Assembly: GCA_963664035.2 (NCBI GenBank)
Contig: OY760867.2
Span: forward strand, 868,001 to 932,000
Direction: 5' to 3'
DNA length: 64,000 nt
Origin: G958296245 sp963664035
Lineage (GTDB): Bacteria; Chloroflexota; Dehalococcoidia; Lucifugimonadales; G958296245
A program made the position numbers and the translations under genes. This document shows positions 40,854 to 49,493 of this stretch, in pieces; within the stretch, counting starts at the first letter, position 1, and every line of letters begins with the position of its first letter. The notes under the pieces were generated by a model that saw only the letters and a list, made by a program, of their open reading frames with translations, was not told the DNA's origin and did not search any database.

Positions 40854-42323
40854 TTGAGCTTCTCGGAGATTCTAGGGCCTCTCGTGGCGACGCGCCAGCG
40901 GCGCGAGGTGCTGACGGCGCTGACGGCGGCCTACATGCTGGTGCAGCTTTCCAGCCTGCCGGTGGCGCTGTCGCTGCCAAGCATCGCGGAGTACTTCGGG
41001 ACCGAGATAGACGACGCGGCGTGGATCGTGGTCGTGTACCTGATGGTGCTGGGGGCGCTGGTGCTGCTGGCGGCGCGGCTGGGCGACCTGTACGGCCACG
41101 TCAGGGTCTTCTTCATCGGGATCGTGGTGGCGACGCTGAGCGCGGGGCTGCTGACGGCGGCGGGGGAATTGTGGCACCTGGTAGCGATCAGGGGCGTGGC
41201 CGGAGTCGGGTCGGCGATGATCATGGGCAACGCGAACGCTATCCTCGCGATCACGTTCCCGCCCGGCGAGCGGGGGCGCGCCTTCGCCATTCCCACCATC
41301 GGCGCGAGGGTGGGCACGCTGACAGGGCTCGTGGTATTCGGTGCGTTCCTGCACTTCGTGGGGTGGCGCCCGGTGTTCGCGGTGCTCGTGCCCCTGGGGG
41401 TGGTGGCGCTGGCCGTCTCCGCGCCGATGTTCAAGCACGGGAGCGCGCCGGAGAGCGCGACGGGCCTCCGGGGGATCGACTGGCCCGGCGCGATGCTGCT
41501 GGTGGCCGCGGTGGCGGCGTTCATGCTGTCGGGGGCGCACCTGCACGGGGGCGAGGAGTCGTTCGTCTCGTCGGACGGGCTGAGATACCACCTGCCCATG
41601 CACGCGCTCACGCTGCTGTTGGTGGGGATATTCCTGCTGGTGGAGCTGCGGGCGGCCAGGCCCATCGTGGAGCTCCGGCACTTCAAGAAGCGGTCTTTCT
41701 CCTTCTCGCTGGGCGCGAACGTGACGTTCCACTCCTCGATGCTTGGGACGATGACGCTGGTGCCGATCCTGGTGGAGGAGGGGTTCGGGATGTCGCCGAT
41801 CTGGGTCACGGTGGCGCTGCTGCCGAGCCAGCTCCTGGGGCTGTTCATGCCGATATGGGCGGGCTGGATATACGACCGGTCGCACCCCAGGTTCATGCGG
41901 CTGTGGCTGCTGCTGCTGATTGCGGGGGGCTTCTTCGTGCTGAGCCTCGTCGGTGCGAACCTGTCCTTCTGGATACTGCCCCTGCTGATGCTGCCGATCG
42001 CGGTGGGGTCGAACATGTTCAACCCGGTGAACAACGCGACCATCATGAGCTCGCTGCCGCTGGAGCACAGGGGGACGGCGTCCGGGATGCTGGAGACGAC
42101 GCGGGAGCTTGGGCACGCGCTGGGGGCGACGGCGGCCACGGCGGTGCTGTCGGTGGCGCTGCCCGCGGGGGTGACGCTGGTTCCGCAGGCGGTCGCGCGG
42201 GTCTACTTCCTGGACGGCTTCAAGCTGGCGACGCTCGCGGTGGTGGGCGTGCTGCTGTTCGGGGCCGCGCTGGCGTACCTCCAGCAGGCGCCGCTCCGCC
42301 GCTTTCCGTTCGGGGCGCGATGA
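40854..42323 (+). CDS. MFS transporter, DHA2 (EmrB/QacA) type
   Basis: 489-aa inner-membrane drug:H+ antiporter-type protein with about 14 hydrophobic segments. Signatures: LPSIAEYFG and DDAAWIVVVYLMVLGALVLL in TM1-2, ARLGDLYGHVRVFFIGI (motif A), RGVAGVGSAMIMGNANAI (motif B-like), and a second-half LEHRGTASGMLETTRELGHALGATAA. Substrate unknown. TTG start with GGAGGGCAGG just upstream. Stop overlaps the amidohydrolase ATG, so the two are coupled; the exporter may handle a product or precursor of that enzyme. Confidence 0.9.
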   Translation: MSFSEILGPLVATRQRREVLTALTAAYMLVQLSSLPVALSLPSIAEYFGTEIDDAAWIVVVYLMVLGALVLLAARLGDLYGHVRVFFIGIVVATLSAGLLTAAGELWHLVAIRGVAGVGSAMIMGNANAILAITFPPGERGRAFAIPTIGARVGTLTGLVVFGAFLHFVGWRPVFAVLVPLGVVALAVSAPMFKHGSAPESATGLRGIDWPGAMLLVAAVAAFMLSGAHLHGGEESFVSSDGLRYHLPMHALTLLLVGIFLLVELRAARPIVELRHFKKRSFSFSLGANVTFHSSMLGTMTLVPILVEEGFGMSPIWVTVALLPSQLLGLFMPIWAGWIYDRSHPRFMRLWLLLLIAGGFFVLSLVGANLSFWILPLLMLPIAVGSNMFNPVNNATIMSSLPLEHRGTASGMLETTRELGHALGATAATAVLSVALPAGVTLVPQAVARVYFLDGFKLATLAVVGVLLFGAALAYLQQAPLRRFPFGAR

Positions 42324-43159
42324 TCGTCGACTTCCACACGCACGTCTTCCCCGAGTGGCTGCGCGACGGGCGCGAGATCTACGTCCGCCGCGACGCAAGC
42401 TTTGGGGAGATGTACGCAGACCCGAAGGCGAAGATGGCGACGGCGGAGGACCTGGCGGCGGCGATGGACGCGGACGGGGTGGACGTCGCGGTGGCAATGG
42501 GACTGGGCTGGAGCGACGAGGGGTTGGCGCGCGACGTGAACGACTACATCATCGACGCGGTGAAGCGGCACCCGGGCAGGCTGGTCGGGTTCGCGAGCGT
42601 CAACCCGGCCTGGGGAGACGCGGCGGCGCGCGAGGCGGACCGGTGCGCGCGGGCGGGGCTGAAGGGGGTGGGGGAGCTGCACCCCGACGGCCAGGGGTTC
42701 GACATGGGGGACGCCGCGGTCATGGGGCCGCTGATGGAGGCGGTGCGGCACCACGGGCTGATGGTGACGGCGCACTCCTCCGAGCCGGTGGGGCACGCGT
42801 ACCCGGGCAAGGGCAGCAACCGGCCGGAGGCGCTGTGGCGCTTCATACGGAACCATCCCGACGTGACGCTGGTGTGCGCGCACTGGGGCGGCGGCCTGCC
42901 CTTCTACGCGCTGATGCCGGAGGTGGGCGCCGCCATGGAGAACGTCTACTTCGACACGGCGGCGTCGCCCCTGCTGTACGAGGCGCGGATATTCGAGGCG
43001 GCTGCGGCGCTGGTGGGGGCCGGGCGGATACTGCTGGGCAGCGACTACGCGCTGATGCGACCGCGCAGGCTGCTGGCGCAGGTCAGGGCGGCTGCGCTGC
43101 CGGAGGGCGAGCGGGCGGCGATCATGGGCGGCAACGCGGCGCGGCTGCTGGGGCTGTAG
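42320..43159 (+). CDS. Amidohydrolase family protein (ACMSD-like TIM barrel)
   Basis: 279-aa metal-dependent hydrolase/decarboxylase: MIVDFHTHVFPEWLRDG (HxH), VGFASVNPAWGDAA, GVGELHPDGQGF, TAHSSEP, VCAHWGGGLPFYALMPE (His ligand) and LLGSDYALMRP (catalytic Asp), all typical of the amidohydrolase_2 group. Substrate unknown. ATGA overlap with the MFS gene. Confidence 0.9.
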   Translation: MIVDFHTHVFPEWLRDGREIYVRRDASFGEMYADPKAKMATAEDLAAAMDADGVDVAVAMGLGWSDEGLARDVNDYIIDAVKRHPGRLVGFASVNPAWGDAAAREADRCARAGLKGVGELHPDGQGFDMGDAAVMGPLMEAVRHHGLMVTAHSSEPVGHAYPGKGSNRPEALWRFIRNHPDVTLVCAHWGGGLPFYALMPEVGAAMENVYFDTAASPLLYEARIFEAAAALVGAGRILLGSDYALMRPRRLLAQVRAAALPEGERAAIMGGNAARLLGL

Positions 43160-43163
43160 GCGT

Positions 43164-43415
43164 TCAGTCCCATTCGCCGCCGGCTGCCTGGGGCTCGAAG
43201 CCGTGTTCCTCGAGGCGCGCGCGCAGCTCAGGCAGCCAGTCGCGGACGGGTATGCCGGCGGGGATGACTATCTCCACCTCTGTCCCGCGCAGCCGGACGG
43301 AGCCGTGGGCCTCCTTTTCGAGGGGTACGCTGATGCTCTCGCGGTCTATGCCGAGGAGGTCGGTGACCTCGTAGACCGCGAGCATATCGTCCATGCCGAT
43401 GATCTCCGGCTCCAT
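43164..43415 (-). CDS. Small hypothetical protein
   Basis: 83-aa acidic protein: MEPEIIGMDDMLAVYEVTDL, then VRLRGTEVEIVIPAGIPVRD and a C-terminal helix WLPELRARLEEHGF. No family recognised. ATG 43415 has AGGAG nine bases upstream, which supports it as a real gene; a longer frame beyond it is antisense to thpR. Convergent with the amidohydrolase gene and divergent from thpR. Confidence 0.6.
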   Translation of the reverse strand: MEPEIIGMDDMLAVYEVTDLLGIDRESISVPLEKEAHGSVRLRGTEVEIVIPAGIPVRDWLPELRARLEEHGFEPQAAGGEWD

Positions 43416-43497
43416 GCCTCGACTCCTGCTGGCGTTCGGCGGCTGGCTGGTATCATACCCCGAAACATGGCGTTCTCGAGGGTGAGGGCTGGGTGAT

Positions 43498-44085
43498 ATG
43501 TCCGAAACGGTGCGCGCCTTCCTGGCCGTCGAGATACCGGAGGACGTCAAGACGGTGCTGGCCGGCCTCTGCGAGCAGCTCGAGGGGATGGGGCTCAGGG
43601 GGCTTCGGCGCGTCCGGCCGGAGGGCGTCCACCTGACGCTGAAGTTCCTGGGCAGCGTAGGGGCGGACGTTGCGGAGCGCCTGGCGGCGGAGGTTGGGCC
43701 GATAGCCGCCGAGACGCCGGCCCCGTCGCTGCGGCTGGCGGACCTGGGCGTCTTCCCGGCGTCGGGGCCTGCCAGGGTGCTATGGGTGGGCGTGGGCGGC
43801 GAGACCGACTCCCTGGAGGGGCTTCGGCTTCGCGTCGAGGCGGTCGGCGAGAAGCTCGGCCTTCCCAGGGAGGGGCGTGGGTTCACCCCGCACCTGACGC
43901 TTGCCCGCGTGAGGAATGGCGCGTCGTCCTCGGAGCGTCGGCGGGCCCGGGAGGCGCTGGGGGCGCTGAGATACGAGCCGGGGACTCGGTTCGAGGCCGA
44001 CGCCGTGGCGCTGATGTCGAGTACGCTGGGGCCGGGGGGCGCGATCCACCGTCGGCTTGCGAGGCTGCCGCTGCGCGCGGCTTGA
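43498..44085 (+). CDS. thpR: RNA 2',3'-cyclic phosphodiesterase
   Basis: 195-aa two-histidine phosphodiesterase (LigT/ThpR): the two catalytic HxTx motifs are HLTLKFLGSV (about residue 45) and HLTLARVRNG (about residue 129), with RAFLAVEIPEDV at the N terminus. It hydrolyses 2',3'-cyclic phosphate RNA ends; the in vivo role is unclear. Start ATG 43498. The stop codon lies inside the -35 box of the HU promoter. Confidence 0.93.
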   Translation: MSETVRAFLAVEIPEDVKTVLAGLCEQLEGMGLRGLRRVRPEGVHLTLKFLGSVGADVAERLAAEVGPIAAETPAPSLRLADLGVFPASGPARVLWVGVGGETDSLEGLRLRVEAVGEKLGLPREGRGFTPHLTLARVRNGASSSERRRAREALGALRYEPGTRFEADAVALMSSTLGPGGAIHRRLARLPLRAA

Positions 44086-44110
44086 CAGTGGGTTGGCAAC
44101 TAAATAGTAT
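44082..44110 (+). promoter_or_regulatory. Sigma-70-type promoter for the HU gene
   Basis: TTGACA (44082-44087), a 17-bp spacer and TAGTAT (44105-44110), 66 bp upstream of the HU start. The best consensus promoter seen in this part of the window; the -35 box overlaps the thpR stop codon. Confidence 0.7.
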
Positions 44111-44176
44111 CTGCCGGACGCGGGACCGTGCGCACGGCAAGCTTTTAGGGCTGACGCCCATGGGAGGGAGACGGCT

Positions 44177-44470
44177 ATGGCTACCCTTAGGAAGAGCGAC
44201 CTCACTACTCGAGTTGCTACGAGGCTCGGCGGTTCCCGGGCCCAGGGGGAGGCGGCGCTCAACGCGGTGCTGATCAGTATCCAGGAGGCTTTGGCCAAGG
44301 GCGACCGGGTCGTACTCACCGGGTTCGGGTCCTTCTCCGTTCGGCAGGTCAAGGCGCGGAAGGTCAAGCCGATCAGGGGCGGCCAGGCCGGTCAGCTCAT
44401 AACGGTGCCCGAGCACAGGCGGGTCGGCTTCACGGCCGGCGCGGAGTTGAACAAGGCGGCGGCCCAGTAG
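44177..44470 (+). CDS. hup: HU family DNA-binding protein
   Basis: 97-aa nucleoid protein: MATLRKSDLTTRVATRLGG, the helix pair with ALNAVLISIQEALAKGDRVV, LTGFGSFSVRQVKARKVKPI (start of the DNA-binding arm) and VPEHRRVGFTAGAELNKAA. The arm has GGQAGQLITVPEHRR rather than the usual RNPxTG, so the intercalating proline is shifted. GGGAGGGAG ribosome site. Followed by a terminator-linked non-coding RNA. Confidence 0.92.
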   Translation: MATLRKSDLTTRVATRLGGSRAQGEAALNAVLISIQEALAKGDRVVLTGFGSFSVRQVKARKVKPIRGGQAGQLITVPEHRRVGFTAGAELNKAAAQ

Positions 44471-44518
44471 GCAGCCGCTCCCGAGAACCGAATGCAGGCA
44501 AAGCGTGCTATCCTAATG

Positions 44519-44672
44519 GTGACGAGAGTCCAATGACCGGATACCTGTTCAACGCGAGCGAGATTTGCCCCATGGCGTTTGGCCTTGGGCATTGCGCGTT
44601 GGGGAGGACCTAGGACTCTACGTCCATACCGTTCCGGTAAGGCAGCCTCCCCGACAATGGGGAGGCTTTTTT
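44519..44672 (+). ncRNA. Rod-like structured RNA with intrinsic terminator (6S-like candidate)
   Basis: Between hup and the methyltransferase. An extended -10 (TGCTATCCT, 44506-44514) would start transcription near 44520. GACGAGAGTCC (44521-44531) pairs with GGACTCTACGTC (44613-44624, one bulge). Inside, CAACGCG (44550-44556) pairs with CGCGTTG (44595-44601), and TGCCC (44566-44570) with GGGCA (44587-44591). The result is one long rod with internal loops, followed by an intrinsic terminator. The size (about 150 nt) and shape resemble 6S RNA; class not proven. Confidence 0.45.
44644..44672 (+). terminator. Intrinsic transcription terminator
   Basis: AGCCTCCCC (44644-44652), loop GACAAT, GGGGAGGCT (44659-44667) and six T residues (44667-44672). 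Perfect 9-bp GC-rich stem plus T tract. Ends the structured RNA upstream and lies 30 bp before the methyltransferase ATG. Confidence 0.92.
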
Positions 44673-44701
44673 GTTGCCCAATTCATGAGGGAGACGGACA
44701 G

Positions 44702-45445
44702 ATGAAGGACTTCCAGGAATCGACCTACGGAGACAGGATTGCGGAGGTGTACGACGACCTCCACGGCGGGATGGCAAGCCCGGAGCTCGTGGCCCCGGTG
44801 GTGGACGTGCTGGCGGGTCTGGCCGGCAGCGGTAGGGCCTTAGAACTCGGCATAGGCACCGGCCGGATCGCGCTGCCCCTGGCGGCCCGGGGCGTCGAGG
44901 TACACGGCATCGACGCCTCCGCGGCCATGGTCGAGAAGATGCGCCGGAAGCAGGGAGGCGACCGCATACCCGTCACGTTGGGCGACTTCGCGGAGGCGGA
45001 CGCGGAGGGGCGCTTCTCGCTGGTCTACGTCGTCTTCAACACGTTCTTCGCCCTGCTCAGCCAGGATGCGCAGGTGCGCTGCTTCGAAAACGTCGTCCGC
45101 CGCCTGAACGACGGCGGGGTCTTCCTGGTGGAGGCGTTCGCGCCCGACCTGGCGCGGTTCGAGCGGGGCCAAAACATCCAGGCGGGCATCGTCGAGACGG
45201 ACCGCGTCTCCATCGACCTGTCGCGCCACGACGCGGTCGGGCAGACGGTGGCGTCGTCGCACGTGCACATCACCGAAGACGGGGTGCGGCTGTACCCGGT
45301 CAAGCTGCGGTACGCGTGGCCGTCGGAGCTGGACCTGATGGCGAGGTTGGCGGGGATGCGCTTGCGGAGCCGGTGGGGGGACTGGAAGGGCGGGCCGTTC
45401 ACGTCGTCCAGCGCCAGCCACGTCTCGGTGTACGAGCTCGCCTGA
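44702..45445 (+). CDS. Class I SAM-dependent methyltransferase
   Basis: 247-aa methyltransferase: motif I ALELGIGTGRIALPLAARGV (about residues 40-60), VHGIDASAAMVEKMRRK (motif II with the acidic residue binding the SAM ribose), LVYVVFNTFFALLSQDAQV and GGVFLVEAFAPD. Substrate unknown. ATG 44702 has GAGGGAGACGG upstream. Followed after 19 bp by an ABC exporter pair, possibly one operon. Confidence 0.88.
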   Translation: MKDFQESTYGDRIAEVYDDLHGGMASPELVAPVVDVLAGLAGSGRALELGIGTGRIALPLAARGVEVHGIDASAAMVEKMRRKQGGDRIPVTLGDFAEADAEGRFSLVYVVFNTFFALLSQDAQVRCFENVVRRLNDGGVFLVEAFAPDLARFERGQNIQAGIVETDRVSIDLSRHDAVGQTVASSHVHITEDGVRLYPVKLRYAWPSELDLMARLAGMRLRSRWGDWKGGPFTSSSASHVSVYELA

Positions 45446-45464
45446 GGGCGGCGGCAGGCGAGTC

Positions 45465-47240
45465 ATGGCAACCGACACCGCGGCGGCCTCGAAGTCCAGG
45501 GTACCCTTCAGGCGGTACGTCCACCTGCTGGCGACCTACCTGCGCCCGCAGAAGGCGCTCGTGACGCTGGCCGCGGTGCTGCTGCTGTCGAACATCGGGC
45601 TGCAGCTCCTCAGCCCCCAGATACTGCGGTACTTCATCGACGAGGCGCTGGCGGGCAGCGCCGTAGGACGCCTCGTCGGCATAGCCGTCTTCTTCACGGT
45701 CGTCGCCCTCGCGCAGCAGGCCGTAAACGTCGCCACGACCTACACCAGCGGGCGCGTCGGCTGGACGGCGACGAACGCGCTGCGGGGCGACCTTGCGCGC
45801 CACTGCATGACGCTGGACATGTCCTTCCACAACCGGCACACGCCGGGGGAGATGATCGAGCGTATAGACGGCGACGCCGAGCAGCTTGGCAGCTTCTTCT
45901 CTACGTTCGTCGTCCACATACTGGGCAGCACCATACTGCTCGCCGGCATCCTCGTCCTGCTGTTCCGCGCGGAGTGGCGGGCGGGCCTCGCCCTGACCGC
46001 TTTCGCGCTCGTGGTGCTGTCGGCGCTCTACGCCCTGCGCAACCTCACGGTGGACAGGTTCCGGGCGGTCAGGGAGGCGAGCGCCCAGACATTCGGGTTC
46101 GTGGAGGAGCGCCTCGCAGGCAGGGAGGACATACGGACCAGCGCCGCGCGCCCGTACGTGATGGTGGGGTTCCACCGGAGGATCAGGGACTGGTTCAGGA
46201 AGAATCTCGTCGCCTCACTGATGATCAGCCTCGTGCTCAACACGACCTGGTTCTCCTTCTCGGTCGGCACCGCCGTAGCCCTCGGCGTCGGCTCGTGGCT
46301 ATACCTGAACGGCCACGTCACCATCGGCACGGTCTACCTGATCGTCCACTACACGAGGATGCTGTTGCAGCCCATAGAGCGGTTCACCCAGCAGATAGGC
46401 AACCTCCAGCGCGCGACGGCCAGCCTGGTCCGCATCCTGGACCTGCTCGGCGCCGAGCGCCGCGTGCTCGACGGGCCCGGCGTACGCTTCCCGGATGGGG
46501 CGCTGCCCGTGCGGTTCGAGGGCGTGTCGTTCTCCTACAACGCCGGCGAGCAGGTGCTCCACGACGTCTCCTTCGAGCTCGCGGCGGGGCGCGCGCTGGG
46601 GCTGGTAGGGCGCACCGGCAGCGGCAAGACGACGATAACGAGGCTGCTCTTCCGCCTCTACGACCCCGACCGGGGCCGCGTGCTGCTGGGCGGGCGGGAC
46701 GTCAGGGACGCCACAGCCTCCGAGCTACGCTCGCAGGTCGGCGTCGTCACGCAGGACGTGCGCCTCTTCGAGGGCACGGTGCGGGACAACCTAACGCTGC
46801 TGGACTACACCATTCCCGACAGCCGGATGGTGGAAGTCATAGAGGAGCTCGGCCTCGGCCCCTGGTACGCGGACCTGCCCCACGGCCTGGACACGGTGGT
46901 GCGCTCCGAGGGCGCGGGCATGTCCGCGGGCGAGGCGCAGTTGCTGGCGTTCGCCCGGGTCTTCCTGCGCGACCCGCGCGTCGTCGTGCTCGACGAGGCC
47001 TCTTCGCGCATCGACCCCGGCACGGAGCGGCTGATCGAGCGCGCCGTCGACAGGCTGGTGGAGGGGCGCACCGTGATCGTCATAGCCCACCGGCTGTCGA
47101 CGCTGGACCGCTGCGACGAGGTGATGGTGCTGGAGAAGGGGCGCGTCATCGAGCACGGGGACCGCGCCCGGCTGGCCTCCGACCCGGACTCCAGGTTCCG
47201 CCGGATGCTGGCGATCGCCGCCAGGGAGGCGCCGGCATGA
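45465..47240 (+). CDS. ABC exporter half, canonical Walker B / altered signature
   Basis: 591-aa fused membrane-ATPase half-transporter. Six membrane helices in residues 35-330 (ABC_membrane type I exporter fold). ATPase domain with Walker A GRTGSGKTT, Q-loop GVVTQDVRLFEGTVRDN, signature MSAGEAQLLAFAR (in place of LSGGQ), Walker B VVVLDEASS with catalytic Glu, and H-loop IVIAHRLST. Pairs with the next gene (ATGA overlap) into a heterodimer with one ATP site expected to be weak. Cargo unknown. Confidence 0.92.
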   Translation: MATDTAAASKSRVPFRRYVHLLATYLRPQKALVTLAAVLLLSNIGLQLLSPQILRYFIDEALAGSAVGRLVGIAVFFTVVALAQQAVNVATTYTSGRVGWTATNALRGDLARHCMTLDMSFHNRHTPGEMIERIDGDAEQLGSFFSTFVVHILGSTILLAGILVLLFRAEWRAGLALTAFALVVLSALYALRNLTVDRFRAVREASAQTFGFVEERLAGREDIRTSAARPYVMVGFHRRIRDWFRKNLVASLMISLVLNTTWFSFSVGTAVALGVGSWLYLNGHVTIGTVYLIVHYTRMLLQPIERFTQQIGNLQRATASLVRILDLLGAERRVLDGPGVRFPDGALPVRFEGVSFSYNAGEQVLHDVSFELAAGRALGLVGRTGSGKTTITRLLFRLYDPDRGRVLLGGRDVRDATASELRSQVGVVTQDVRLFEGTVRDNLTLLDYTIPDSRMVEVIEELGLGPWYADLPHGLDTVVRSEGAGMSAGEAQLLAFARVFLRDPRVVVLDEASSRIDPGTERLIERAVDRLVEGRTVIVIAHRLSTLDRCDEVMVLEKGRVIEHGDRARLASDPDSRFRRMLAIAAREAPA

Positions 47241-49057
47241 GCGCCTGGCGTTCGCTGCTGCGCATATTCTGGGCGCTCAAGTGGCCGCTGCTGGGCGAGC
47301 TGCTGATGGTCGTCTTCTGGATGGTGTTCGTGCAGAACGCCGTCGGCCTCATAGAGCGGGAGATATTCGACCAGCTCACGGGCGAGGCGAGCGTGAGCTT
47401 CGGCATATGGGAGCTGTGCGCGATCCTGGTCGCGCTCGGCGCGCTGACCTTCACCTTCTTCATAGGCGGCGTCGTGCTCCACGATCTGAGCTACTTCAAC
47501 GTCGCCGCGATGCTCCAGCGCAACGCCTTCTCGTATCTCATGGAGCTTCCGGGGCACCGCTCGCTCCCAAGCTCCCCCGGCGAGGCGGTCAGCCGCTTCC
47601 GCGACGACACGGTCGTCATATCCGAGTACATGGTCCAGTTCAAGTTCTTCGTGTCGCACATGTTCTTCCTGCCGGTGGCGCTTTTCATCATGGCGCGCAT
47701 CGACGCGCTGATGACTTTCGGCGTCTTCGTGCCCATATTCGTCGTCGTGATCATAGTCAACATGGCGCGCGGGCGGGTGCAGCGCTACCGCAAGGAGAGC
47801 CGCGAGGCGGCCGGGGACGTGACCGGGTTCATCGGGGAGATGTTCGGCGCGGCAGAGGCGATCAAGGTGGCGAACGCCGAGGAGCGCGTGCTGGGCCGCT
47901 TCGACAAGCTCAACGCCGAGCGCAAGCGCACCACGCTGAAGGACACGCTGCTCGGCGAGAGCCTCAACGCCGTCTTCTCGAACATCCAGAACATCGGCGC
48001 CGGGTTCGTCATAATCGTGGCGGCCCGCTCCCTCGGCACGGAGGAATTCTCGGTCGGCGACCTGTCGCTGTTCGTCTTCTACCTGGGGTGGACGCAGTGG
48101 ATGGCCGCAGAGGTGGGCAGGGTGCTGATGCAGTACCGGCAGGTCGGCGTATCGCTGGACCGGCTGCGCGAGATGATGCCGGGCGCGGACCCGGCGGAGC
48201 TTGTGCGGCGGCGCCCCAGCCACCTATTCGGGCGCATGCCCGACGTGCCCTTCGCGCCCAAGACGGACGCGGACCGGTTCGAGTCCCTGGACGTCTCGGG
48301 GTTGACGTACCTGCACCCCGGCTCTGGGCGCGGCGTTCGCGGCGTGAGCCTGGGTCTCCGCCGCGGCGGCTTCACTGTCGTCACGGGGCGCATCGGGTCG
48401 GGCAAGACGACGCTGCTCAGGGTGATCATGGGCTCCCTCCCGCTCCAGTCGGGCCAGATCAGGTGGAACGGCGCGGCGGTGGACGACCCAAGCGAGTTCC
48501 TGGTCCCGCCCCGCTGCGCCTACGTCTCGCAGGTGCCCCGGCTCTTCAGCGAGGAGCTGCGCTCGAACATCCTCCTCGGCCTGCCGGAAGCGCGGGTGGA
48601 CCTGGCCGGCGCGATCAGGTCCGCCGCCATGGAGCGCGACGTGGAAGAGCTGGAGGAGGGACTGGATACCGTCGTCGGCCCCCGCGGCGTACGGCTGTCC
48701 GGAGGCCAGGTGCAGCGGTCGGCGGCGGCGCGCATGTTCGTCAGGGAGGGCGAGCTGCTGGTCATCGACGACGTGTCGAGTGCGCTGGACGTGGAGACCG
48801 AGCGGGAGTTGTGGCGGCACATTTCCGAGCTGGAGGGCACGACCAGCCTCGTGGTATCCCACCGCCGGGCGGCCTACCGCGCAGCCGACCACATCGTCGT
48901 CCTAAAAGACGGCGTCGTGGAGGCCGAGGGCTCTCTCGACCACCTGCTGGCCGCGTCGGAGGAGATGCGGCGCCTGTGGGAGGGCGAGGTTGGTGCTGCG
49001 GAGACATCCGAGCCTGTGAGCGAGAGCCGCGGCAGGGGCAACTTGAAACATGATTGA
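47237..49057 (+). CDS. ABC exporter half, degenerate Walker B
   Basis: 606-aa partner half-transporter. Hydrophobic helices at the N terminus (LLMVVFWMVFVQNAVGLI, ILVALGALTFTFFIGGVVL, FFLPVALFIMARIDALM and others). ATPase domain with Walker A TGRIGSGKTTL, canonical signature VRLSGGQVQRSAAARMF, Walker B LLVIDDVSSALD (Asp replacing the catalytic Glu) and H-loop VVSHRRAAYR. Together with the upstream subunit this gives one consensus and one degenerate ATP site, as in BmrCD or TM287/288 exporters. Confidence 0.92.
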   Translation: MSAWRSLLRIFWALKWPLLGELLMVVFWMVFVQNAVGLIEREIFDQLTGEASVSFGIWELCAILVALGALTFTFFIGGVVLHDLSYFNVAAMLQRNAFSYLMELPGHRSLPSSPGEAVSRFRDDTVVISEYMVQFKFFVSHMFFLPVALFIMARIDALMTFGVFVPIFVVVIIVNMARGRVQRYRKESREAAGDVTGFIGEMFGAAEAIKVANAEERVLGRFDKLNAERKRTTLKDTLLGESLNAVFSNIQNIGAGFVIIVAARSLGTEEFSVGDLSLFVFYLGWTQWMAAEVGRVLMQYRQVGVSLDRLREMMPGADPAELVRRRPSHLFGRMPDVPFAPKTDADRFESLDVSGLTYLHPGSGRGVRGVSLGLRRGGFTVVTGRIGSGKTTLLRVIMGSLPLQSGQIRWNGAAVDDPSEFLVPPRCAYVSQVPRLFSEELRSNILLGLPEARVDLAGAIRSAAMERDVEELEEGLDTVVGPRGVRLSGGQVQRSAAARMFVREGELLVIDDVSSALDVETERELWRHISELEGTTSLVVSHRRAAYRAADHIVVLKDGVVEAEGSLDHLLAASEEMRRLWEGEVGAAETSEPVSESRGRGNLKHD

Positions 49058-49113
49058 ACATACGCATACTCGCATGACCCATATGTATTGCGAAGCAAGG
49101 ACGACTGACAGCC

Positions 49114-49338
49114 ATGAAGAAGAAGCTCACGATAACCGTGGACGCTGAGGTCATACGGATGGCCAAGCGCTACGCGCGTTCCCGCGGCATGTCGCTTTCG
49201 TCGCTAATCGAGCAGTCCCTCCGAGAGATGGTCGAAGGGACCACTCCGTCCTTCGCGTCGCGGTGGCGGGGCCGGTTTCGGGCGGCTGAGCGTAATGACC
49301 CCCGTTCCGACGCATTGGCCGAGAAGTACCTCCCATGA
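49114..49338 (+). CDS. Orphan antitoxin (DUF6364/ribbon-helix-helix type)
   Basis: 74-aa protein: MKKKLTITVDAEVIRMAKRYARSRGMSLSSLIEQSLREM is a ribbon-helix-helix domain of the DUF6364-type VapB antitoxin; the C-terminal tail (PRSDALAEKYLP) would thread into a PIN toxin. No PIN gene follows: the stop is met at once by intergenic repeats. Either orphaned by loss of vapC or acting alone as a regulator. TTG/ATG choice clear; GAAGCAAGGACGAC precedes the start. Confidence 0.75.
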   Translation: MKKKLTITVDAEVIRMAKRYARSRGMSLSSLIEQSLREMVEGTTPSFASRWRGRFRAAERNDPRSDALAEKYLP

Positions 49339-49340
49339 TC

Positions 49341-49460
49341 CCCGTAGGGGCTGGTTTGAAACCAGCCCTCCCCTCCTACCTCTTCCCCCGTCGGACGGGG
49401 GAAGATTGAGATGGGGTCCCATCCTGAAAATCCAGATTCTGACAATTCCCCTTGACACTA
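49341..49460. repeat. Cluster of three repeat modules after the orphan antitoxin
   Basis: First, the palindrome with arms GGGCTGGTTT and AAACCAGCCC (49348-49368). Second, a 12-bp perfect hairpin, TCTTCCCCCGTC (49381-49392) and GACGGGGGAAGA (49394-49405). Third, the complement of the GGATTGTCAGAATCTGGATT module (49421-49452). The same modules occur at 17750-17830 and 37740-37770. They fill the position where a vapC toxin gene would be expected. Confidence 0.8.
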
Positions 49461-49493
49461 TCCCACTATCCACTCTTCCCTCCCCCGAACTCT

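Noticed and set aside
45974..47236. Upstream extension of the second ABC subunit
   Set aside because: The frame overlaps the first subunit and shows no domain there; the ATGA overlap at 47237 marks the true start.
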